From the NCBI RefSeq assembly GCF_003201285.1, contig NZ_QICS01000010.1:1-64000 (forward strand): DNA of 64,000 nucleotides, written 5' to 3'. Positions 57,673-64,000 of this stretch are shown here, piece by piece; positions within the stretch are counted from its first letter, which is position 1; every line of letters begins with the position of its first letter. Below the pieces are notes generated by a model. The model ran no database searches. It saw nothing but the letters and a program-made list of their open reading frames with translations, and was not told the origin of the DNA. The stretch comes from Lachnotalea glycerini. Its GTDB lineage: Bacteria; Bacillota; Clostridia; Lachnospirales; Lachnospiraceae. The position numbers and the translations under genes were made by a program.

Positions 57673-58941
57673 ATGTTTGCGATTCGTGTTAACAATTTGA
57701 GTAAGGTTTATAATCTTTATGAAAAACCGATTGATCGTCTGAAAGAGACATTGAGTCCTTTCAAGAGGATTTATCATAAGAGTTTTTATGCGCTGAATGA
57801 TATTTCTTTTGATGTAGAGCAGGGAGAAACAGTTGGTATTGTAGGTACTAATGGTTCGGGTAAATCAACAATTTTGAAGATTATTACAGGTGTATTGACC
57901 CCAACGCAGGGAAGTGTAGAAATAAAGGGCAAAATTTCTGCGCTTCTAGAGCTTGGAGCAGGCTTTAATATGGAATACACGGGTATTGAAAATATATATT
58001 TAAATGGTACTATGATGGGCTTTACGAAAAAGGAAATGGAAGAAAAACTTAAGGATATCCTTGATTTTGCAGACATTGGAGATTTCGTATATCAACCTGT
58101 TAAGACTTATTCCAGTGGTATGCTGGTTCGTCTTGCCTTTGCTACTGCAATTAATGTTGAACCAGAGATATTAATCGTTGATGAGGCATTGTCAGTAGGA
58201 GATGTTTTCTTTCAGGCTAAATGTTTTAATAAAATCAATGAAATAAAGCAAAAAGGAACTACGATTCTACTTGTTACGCACGATATGAGTAGTATAATTA
58301 AGTATTGTGATAAAGCTATCTTATTGAACCGAGGTAACTTCGTAGAGGAAGGCAAGCCAAACAAGATTGTGGATTTGTACAAGAAGATATTAGCAAATCA
58401 ATATGATCCAAATAAAACAGAAGCTACTGTTGAAGCGGCTGCTATACAGGTAGATGGTAAGAAAAAGTGGATGAGCCAGTTATCCGTGAATCCGGAACAG
58501 AATATTTATGGTGACAAGAGAGCTGAAATTGTGGATGTTGGGCTATTTGATGAACAGGAGAGGCTTACAAATTTGATTATGAAAGGCAAAGAGTTCACCA
58601 TTAAAATGAAAGTAAAATTTAATGAAACTATAAGTGAACCGATATTTGCATTTACCATTAAAGATACAAAGGGAACAGAGCTTGCAGGTACGAATACGCT
58701 GGTTGAAAATACTGGAATCCGCATGGTGGAAGCAGGTAAGACGTATGTCGTATCCTTTACACAAAAAATGATGCTTCAAGGCAAGGATTATTTAATATCT
58801 CTTGGATGTACCGGTTTTGAGAACGGAGAATTTGTCATCTATGACCGTATGTATGATGTGATTAACATCAGTGTAATATCCAATAAAAATACCGTTGGCG
58901 TGTATGACATGGATAGCGCAGTGGTTTTTGATGAAGAGTAA
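57673..58941 (+). CDS. wzt: Polysaccharide export ABC ATPase with Wzt-like C-terminal domain
   Basis: Start ATG 57673 gives 422 residues. The ATPase part (1-about 240) has Walker A GTNGSGKST with Lys64, the signature YSSGM, Walker B ILIVDEALS and the switch HD in VTHDMSS. It begins VNNLSKVYNLYEKPIDRLKETL, as in Wzt/TagH ATPases. Residues about 265-422 form an extra beta-sandwich (DVGLFDEQERLTN to MDSAVVFDEE) like the Wzt carbohydrate-binding domain, which recognises a finished, capped polymer end in E. coli O8/O9a. It is separated from the permease gene by the 44-bp repeats. Confidence 0.93.
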   Translation: MFAIRVNNLSKVYNLYEKPIDRLKETLSPFKRIYHKSFYALNDISFDVEQGETVGIVGTNGSGKSTILKIITGVLTPTQGSVEIKGKISALLELGAGFNMEYTGIENIYLNGTMMGFTKKEMEEKLKDILDFADIGDFVYQPVKTYSSGMLVRLAFATAINVEPEILIVDEALSVGDVFFQAKCFNKINEIKQKGTTILLVTHDMSSIIKYCDKAILLNRGNFVEEGKPNKIVDLYKKILANQYDPNKTEATVEAAAIQVDGKKKWMSQLSVNPEQNIYGDKRAEIVDVGLFDEQERLTNLIMKGKEFTIKMKVKFNETISEPIFAFTIKDTKGTELAGTNTLVENTGIRMVEAGKTYVVSFTQKMMLQGKDYLISLGCTGFENGEFVIYDRMYDVINISVISNKNTVGVYDMDSAVVFDEE

Positions 58942-58989
58942 AAGCAAGCAGCAGAATAAACAACGCTTTTCGCTTGAATGGAGGTAGCA

Positions 58990-59883
58990 ATGAGTAAAGA
59001 GGTTTTGAATCTCACATACTATAAGGGCGAAGATCTTTATAGTGACGGAGAAGTAGAGGATAAAATACTAGAAATTTTTAAAAATAAAGAAGACATACAA
59101 AAGCGTCTTATGCAAGATGATGATTGGGCTATTTTGTATCATTTATCACCAATCAGACAAAATATATTGGAATGGTATGATTTTGATAAGAATGCCTCTA
59201 TTTTAGAAATTGGCTCAGGCTGCGGCGCTATTTCAGGTCTTTTTTGTGAAAAAGTGAAACGGGTAGTAGGCATTGAATTATCTAAAAGACGTTCTATGAT
59301 TAATGCGGAAAGAAACAAGCAATATGACAATTTAGAAATTATGGTAGGAAATTTTGAGGATATTGAACTTACAGAAACCTTTGACTATGTGACCTTGATT
59401 GGTGTTTTGGAATATGCTGACAGTTATATTAGTGCAGACAAGCCATATGAAGAGATGCTTAGAAGAGTTAAGAAATTTCTAAAGCCAAATGGAAAGCTTA
59501 TCATTGCAATTGAAAATAAATTTGGCTTAAAATACTTTGCAGGTGCAATGGAAGATCATACAGGTAACTTATTCGATGGCATTGAAAATTATAAAAACGT
59601 TTCCAGTGTGAGAACTTTTTCAAAAAATGAAATTGAAGAATTATTATGTAGTGCAGGGTATCAGGGAAATGAATTTTATTATCCTGTACCTGATTACAAG
59701 CTGCCAAATGCAGTATACGCGCAGGAATATTTGCCAAAATCGGGCGACCTTAGAAATATGTCGGTTGCTTATGACAGAGCTAGGTTTAAATTATTTGATG
59801 AAGATATTGTATACGATCAACTATGTAAGGATCATAAATTTGAATATTTTTCAAATTCCTTTTTGATTTTTGCGAAAGCATAA
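58990..59883 (+). CDS. Class I SAM-dependent methyltransferase
   Basis: ATG 58990 follows GGAGG, giving 297 residues. SILEIGSGCGAISGLF (about 67-82) is the SAM-binding motif I, VGIEL follows as motif II, and FDYVTLIGVLEYA and LKPNGKLIIAIEN are motifs IV and V. GLKYFAG and the following region are typical of methyltransferases that sit beside rhamnan-type glycosyltransferases. Its place between a Wzt with a C-terminal binding domain and a protein with a kinase-like domain suggests that it methylates the polymer end or a sugar of the repeat. That role is inferred. Confidence 0.87.
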   Translation: MSKEVLNLTYYKGEDLYSDGEVEDKILEIFKNKEDIQKRLMQDDDWAILYHLSPIRQNILEWYDFDKNASILEIGSGCGAISGLFCEKVKRVVGIELSKRRSMINAERNKQYDNLEIMVGNFEDIELTETFDYVTLIGVLEYADSYISADKPYEEMLRRVKKFLKPNGKLIIAIENKFGLKYFAGAMEDHTGNLFDGIENYKNVSSVRTFSKNEIEELLCSAGYQGNEFYYPVPDYKLPNAVYAQEYLPKSGDLRNMSVAYDRARFKLFDEDIVYDQLCKDHKFEYFSNSFLIFAKA

Positions 59884-59902
59884 CCGATGTATATTCTCGG
59901 TT
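59882..59902 (+). other. Small hairpin between methyltransferase and GT genes
   Basis: AACCGA (59882-59887) pairs with TCGGTT (59897-59902) right at the methyltransferase stop. The T run after it is broken, so at most it is a weak attenuator. Confidence 0.35.
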
Positions 59903-59923
59903 TATGTTATTTTGGAGGTTAAC

Positions 59924-62872
59924 ATGAAGAATGTCTTATTTGTAAAATATAATAGAACAAGAAGGATAAATTATCAAATTAGTACTTCCATTTATGAGGA
60001 AAACGGTATTTCCTATGTAGAAAAGAAAGCTTTAAATGTAGAAGCGATACCTCATATAGAAAGTCTGAAAGAAAAGTCTGGTCAAATTAGTAAAGTACTG
60101 AAAAATATCGAGGTTCTTTTGCCTAATATACAAGGAAAATCAGCGATATATGAATTTATTGATGGGGTTACCCTGCAGGATTCTTTATTTGAATTAATTG
60201 ATCAAAAGGATACTTTGTTAAAGCAAATTGATAGAATGAATGAACGTATCTTTTCTTTTCATACGGAATATTTACAGGAATTTCAAATGTCTGATCAGTT
60301 TCGAGAGATTTTCGGTGACGATGCACTTGATCTAAAGGGTGTGGCTGTAAAGCCTGCCAATATTGACAGTATGTATGATAATTTTATTGAAAAGGATGAC
60401 AAGTTATATTGCCTTGATTGTGAATGGGTAGTAGATTGTCTGGTTCCGGTTGAGTATCTGAAATACAGAAGTGTATTCTATTTTTATCAAAGATATCGAA
60501 TGTATTTGGAAAAATATATGACAGAGGAAGAATTTTTGGAATACTTTGGCTTTGCATCTGCTTTAGCGGATCGCTATTTTGAAATGGAGGATCATTATCA
60601 GCATTATGCACATGGAAAAAATAGAGAGTATATCTATACCGATCATTATAAGAAGCCAATTAAGTCCAGAGAAAATCTGGAGGAAGAAGGATTTGATTTA
60701 AGCAGCTTTAAAATGCTGCAAAATAAGGATAAAGATATCGAACATCTGAATGAGTTATGTCATATTAAGGATAATACCCTTCAAGATAAGGATCAGTATA
60801 TTCGCGATTTGGAGGAAATTATTAATAAAATGCGTGCCAACCCGATGTATAAAGTAGGACGAGCACCTGTTAAAGCAGCTAAGGTTATCAGGGGGCTGTT
60901 TCAAAAAAAAAATCTAAATTATGAAAAATTAGAATTTCCATATGAAAATGAGCCGAAAGTATCCATTATCATTCCGGTATATAATCAATTTGAGTATACC
61001 TATCAATGTTTGAAATCTATTTTGGAGAATAGCACGGGAGTTTCCTATGAGATTATTGTTGCGGATGACGTTTCAACTGACAGAACGCGAATGCTATTAC
61101 AAATTGCGGCTAACGTAACCGTGATGAGAAATCAAGAAAATTTAGGTTTTCTTAAAAATTGCAATCAGGCTGCAAAGAAAGCGAGAGGCAGCTATCTGTT
61201 ATTCTTAAATAATGATACAACAGTAGTAAGCGGTTGGCTAAGTCCATTGGTTGCATTAATGGAACAGGATGAGAAGATAGGTATTACCGGTTCTAAACTT
61301 GTATATCCAAATGGAATTTTGCAGGAAGCAGGTGCTGTGATTTGGAGTAATGGAGATGGCTGGAATTACGGAAGAGGCGATGCAAGTGACAAGCCGGAGT
61401 ATAATTATGTTAAAGAAGTGGATTATATTTCAGGGGCTGCCATGATGGTTCGGCGAAGCCTATGGGAAAGAATCGGAGGCTTTGATGAGAGATTTGCACC
61501 CGCCTATTATGAGGATACTGATTTAGCTTTTGCGGCAAGAAAGGAAGGCTATAAGGTAGTATTTCAGCCTGAGTCGATAGTCATTCACTATGAAGGGATA
61601 TCTAATGGAACCGATACAGAGAATGGAATCAAGAAATATCAGATTGAGAATAAAGAAAAGTTTAAGGAAAAATGGGCAAAAGAATTAAGAAATCAGTGCG
61701 ATAATCCAAATGGACTATTTCTTGCCAGAGATAGAAGCAACAATAAAAAAATGGTTGTATTTATAGACCGATATGTGCCACAATATGATAGAGATGCAGG
61801 TTCTAAGTCTACACTTGCATACATAAAGGCATTTATAAAAATGGGGCATCGGGTGAAATTTATTCCGGAAGATTTTAAAGCCGATGCTGTTTATACACGT
61901 AATTTAGAGCAATTAGGTGTAGAAGTGTTAACCGGCAGCTTCTATTTATTAAATATAGATCAGTGGATTATGGATTATGGAAAACACTTTGATTTCGTGT
62001 TTTCAAATCGTCCTTATACCACATACAAATTCCTCGATGTTTTAAAAACCAGTATTAAGGGAAAACTAATATATTATGGACACGATCTTCATTATGCCAG
62101 AGAAATGCGGGAATATAAGCTGACAAGAGATAAATTGCTATTGGCACATGCGAACCAAATGAAAATTTTAGAATATGCAATTATGGAGCAGGCGGATGTT
62201 GTTTATTATCCGTCATACCTCGAAATAGAGGAAATTGCGAAAGAAGCTCCCCAAATAAATGCTGCTGCTATCCCTGTTTATGTATATGAAAAATCCAATC
62301 AGAAAAAGCCACTTGATGCTAGATATCGTAAAGATTTAGTATTTGTCGGTGGTTTTGCGCATGAGCCGAATGTGGATGCAGTATGTTGGTTTGTGAATGA
62401 AATATTTCCAGAAGTATTAGATAAAATCCCGGATATTAGATTTCAGATTATAGGCTCTAATCCGCCAGATAAAATCAAAAATATGGCTGATGAGCATGTA
62501 ATTGTAAGAGGATTTGTTACAGAAGAGGAATTAGAAGAGACTTATTGCAATGCCAAAGCTGCTGTCGTACCATTGCGGTTCGGAGCTGGCATGAAGGGGA
62601 AAGTGATTGAAGCTCTCTACTATAATGTTCCTGTGATAACTACAGAGGTAGGAGTACAGGGCTTACAAGATTATGAAAAAGTGATAAAGGTAGAGAATAA
62701 GGCCGAAGCATTTGCTGATACATTAATTCATCTATATCAAAGTCCACAGATTTTAAATTTAATGACGGCTGAAATGCCTCAGTACATTAATCGATACTTT
62801 AGCTTTGATGCAGCAGTAAAAATACTTAGAGATACGCTTTCATACTTTAAGTCGGAGGAGTTATACTTATGA
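59924..62872 (+). CDS. Multidomain kinase-like / GT2 / GT4 glycosyltransferase
   Basis: ATG 59924 follows TTGGAGG and gives 982 residues. Residues 1-about 250 look like a protein-kinase-fold domain (VEKKAL, YEFIDGVTLQDSL, then DDKLYCLDCEWVVDC with a candidate metal Asp). A helical, coiled-coil-like linker (about 270-325) follows. A GT2 domain spans about 335-600 (VSIIIPVYNQFEYTY, LLFLNNDTTVVSGWL, YYEDTDLAF). A GT4-like domain spans about 615-960 (FVGGFAHEPNVDAV, VVPLRFGAGMKGKVIEAL). It probably builds, and perhaps caps, the ABC-exported polymer. Its TGA overlaps the next ATG by four bases. Confidence 0.87.
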   Translation: MKNVLFVKYNRTRRINYQISTSIYEENGISYVEKKALNVEAIPHIESLKEKSGQISKVLKNIEVLLPNIQGKSAIYEFIDGVTLQDSLFELIDQKDTLLKQIDRMNERIFSFHTEYLQEFQMSDQFREIFGDDALDLKGVAVKPANIDSMYDNFIEKDDKLYCLDCEWVVDCLVPVEYLKYRSVFYFYQRYRMYLEKYMTEEEFLEYFGFASALADRYFEMEDHYQHYAHGKNREYIYTDHYKKPIKSRENLEEEGFDLSSFKMLQNKDKDIEHLNELCHIKDNTLQDKDQYIRDLEEIINKMRANPMYKVGRAPVKAAKVIRGLFQKKNLNYEKLEFPYENEPKVSIIIPVYNQFEYTYQCLKSILENSTGVSYEIIVADDVSTDRTRMLLQIAANVTVMRNQENLGFLKNCNQAAKKARGSYLLFLNNDTTVVSGWLSPLVALMEQDEKIGITGSKLVYPNGILQEAGAVIWSNGDGWNYGRGDASDKPEYNYVKEVDYISGAAMMVRRSLWERIGGFDERFAPAYYEDTDLAFAARKEGYKVVFQPESIVIHYEGISNGTDTENGIKKYQIENKEKFKEKWAKELRNQCDNPNGLFLARDRSNNKKMVVFIDRYVPQYDRDAGSKSTLAYIKAFIKMGHRVKFIPEDFKADAVYTRNLEQLGVEVLTGSFYLLNIDQWIMDYGKHFDFVFSNRPYTTYKFLDVLKTSIKGKLIYYGHDLHYAREMREYKLTRDKLLLAHANQMKILEYAIMEQADVVYYPSYLEIEEIAKEAPQINAAAIPVYVYEKSNQKKPLDARYRKDLVFVGGFAHEPNVDAVCWFVNEIFPEVLDKIPDIRFQIIGSNPPDKIKNMADEHVIVRGFVTEEELEETYCNAKAAVVPLRFGAGMKGKVIEALYYNVPVITTEVGVQGLQDYEKVIKVENKAEAFADTLIHLYQSPQILNLMTAEMPQYINRYFSFDAAVKILRDTLSYFKSEELYL

Positions 62873-63264
62873 AAAAATTAATCGAGCAAATCATGAAATT
62901 TGGAGTGGTAGGTTTTTTGTGCTTCTTTATAGATTATTTCGTGCTATTTGCTGCAACAGAGTATCTGGGAATTAATTATCTTATATCAAGCGCAATTTCG
63001 TTTTCTGTTTCAGTAATTGTAAATTATATTCTTAGCATTAAATTTGTTTTTGATACGAAAAAGGACACAAATAAAATAAAGGAATTTATCTTGTTTGTTG
63101 TATTAAGTCTGATTGGATTAGGTATCAATCAAATTATCATGTGGTTTACTGTTGAAAAAATGATGGTGTATTATATGCTTGCTAAGATAATAGCAACAGC
63201 CATAGTAATGGTTTATAACTTTATCACTCGTAAAGTTTTTCTAGAGGATAAAGGACAAGAGTAA
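62869..63264 (+). CDS. GtrA family membrane protein
   Basis: The 131-residue protein has four membrane helices and the GtrA start IMKFGVVGFLCFFIDYFVLF, then FSVSVIVNYILSIKFVF. It is shorter than the GtrA at 20.9 kb, lacking that protein's N-terminal extension. It overlaps the upstream glycosyltransferase gene in an ATGA arrangement and is translated with it. It should help flip a polyprenyl-phosphate sugar for decoration of the polymer; its GtrB and transferase partners may lie beyond the window or be those at 21-35 kb. Confidence 0.9.
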   Translation: MKKLIEQIMKFGVVGFLCFFIDYFVLFAATEYLGINYLISSAISFSVSVIVNYILSIKFVFDTKKDTNKIKEFILFVVLSLIGLGINQIIMWFTVEKMMVYYMLAKIIATAIVMVYNFITRKVFLEDKGQE

Positions 63265-63278
63265 TTGGAGATGTTTTA

Positions 63279-64000
63279 GTGAAGAAAAAAAATAGAATTA
63301 TAATACTGCTTACTATACTTTTATTAGTAGTAACAGGTGCACTTGTTTTTGTATTATTTGAGAATAGGAATAAAAATAAAGAAGTTACACTTAGTGAAGG
63401 CACTGAAGTGGATTTAGTCATGTTTATGGGGCAAAGCAATATGTCCGGAACGGGAGACAGCGATATGGCACCGACTGTAATAGATGGTGCAGGCTATGAA
63501 TTTCGTGCAATTTCAGATCCAACAAAATTATATCCCATCGAGGAGCCTTTTGGTGAATATGAAAATAAAGAAGGAGCTGTGGATGACAAGGATTTGAAAA
63601 CTGGTTCTTTAGTATCGTCCTTTGTTAATTCCTATTATAGCGGCTCGGGGGTACCAGTGATTGCTGTTTCAGCCTCGGCAGGTGGCAGCACCTTACATTC
63701 ATGGCGAAAGGACGGCACTTTGCTTCCCGACGCAGTGAATCGATACAACACAGCAAAAAGCTGGTTAACGGAAAATGGCTATGTAATCAGACACAGTTAT
63801 ATGGTATGGTTGCAAGGAGAAAGTGATGGAAATAAGCAAACCTCTCAGGAAGAGTACATTTCATCCATTAAAGATATTGTTTCAGTGATGCAGGAAAATG
63901 GGGTAGAGAAGTGTTTTATCATTAGAATCGGTATCCGTACCGAGGAACCAGGTATGTATGATACAATTATTGAGGCACAGACAGAATTGTGTAAGAATAA
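63279..64000 (+). CDS. SASA/CE6-type carbohydrate O-acetylesterase, C-terminus cut by window edge
   Basis: GTG 63279, eight bases after TTGGAG, opens a frame that runs off the window after 240 codons. One N-terminal helix (about 6-28) is a signal anchor or signal peptide. The SGNH-type block FMGQSNMSGTGD holds the nucleophile serine, and AVSASAGGS and VWLQGESDG follow, all typical of the SASA (sialate O-acetylesterase/CE6) family. The third block, with the catalytic His, would lie beyond base 64000. It probably removes acetyl groups from the extracellular glycan. It lies 14 bases after gtrA and belongs to the same operon. Confidence 0.85.
   Translation, partial: MKKKNRIIILLTILLLVVTGALVFVLFENRNKNKEVTLSEGTEVDLVMFMGQSNMSGTGDSDMAPTVIDGAGYEFRAISDPTKLYPIEEPFGEYENKEGAVDDKDLKTGSLVSSFVNSYYSGSGVPVIAVSASAGGSTLHSWRKDGTLLPDAVNRYNTAKSWLTENGYVIRHSYMVWLQGESDGNKQTSQEEYISSIKDIVSVMQENGVEKCFIIRIGIRTEEPGMYDTIIEAQTELCKN

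Overview
The window looks like part of a large cell-surface polysaccharide locus from a low-GC Gram-positive anaerobe, most likely a clostridium of the Lachnospiraceae type. The reasons are AT-rich codon use, strong AGGAGG-type ribosome binding sites, consensus TTGACA/TATAAT promoters, a YesM/YesN-type two-component system, a CUT1 sugar importer, and FN3-rich secreted wall hydrolases. The taxon is an inference. No rRNA, tRNA or CRISPR was seen.

1-24.5 kb is a very AT-rich serotype-type region. It opens with the end of an IS256-like element that has cut the front off a Wzy/EpsG-like polymerase gene. After a decayed gene remnant come a GT2 glycosyltransferase, a Wzx flippase, an acyltransferase with a sugar aminotransferase (4-amino sugar), a Wzz-type chain-length protein with a kinase-dead C-terminal domain, and a second polymerase/ligase-like protein fused to a glycosidase-like domain. 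Then follow a secreted beta-propeller protein, GT-C-like membrane proteins, UDP-GlcA dehydrogenase and UDP-GlcA 4-epimerase. Next are the CDP-3,6-dideoxyhexose genes rfbF-rfbG-rfbH and a GtrA/GtrB/GT-C three-component glycosylation set.

24.6-35.5 kb holds another GtrB, a GDP-mannose pyrophosphorylase, and then, behind its own terminator and promoter, a four-gene operon: acylating acetaldehyde dehydrogenase, 4-hydroxy-2-oxovalerate aldolase, an acetolactate-synthase-like ThDP enzyme and an SDR reductase. With rfbFGH this reads as a pathway for a C-4-branched 3,6-dideoxyhexose. The aldolase/dehydrogenase pair suggests a four-carbon (erwiniose-like) branch rather than the two-carbon branch of yersiniose. 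This is the most interesting system in the window. UDP-galactopyranose mutase, a phosphohexomutase and a third GtrB-like GT follow.

35.6-45.5 kb is a self-contained sugar uptake island: sensor kinase, AraC-type regulator, binding lipoprotein, two permeases and a large GH94/GH161-like phosphorylase. An intrinsic terminator sits between the binding-protein gene and the permeases. On the minus strand at 45.6-47.8 kb lie the initiating undecaprenyl-phosphate sugar transferase and a GT2.

48.2-54 kb carries two secreted modular wall proteins: an amidase with five FN3 modules and a GHL10 hydrolase with four. 54-64 kb is a second polymer module exported by an ABC transporter: rmlB-rmlA-rmlC, permease, ATPase with a Wzt-like C-terminal domain, methyltransferase, a 982-residue kinase-like/GT2/GT4 protein, GtrA, and a truncated SASA-type esterase at the edge. 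Wzx/Wzy and ABC export therefore lie side by side, which suggests two surface glycans made from shared sugar-nucleotide pools.
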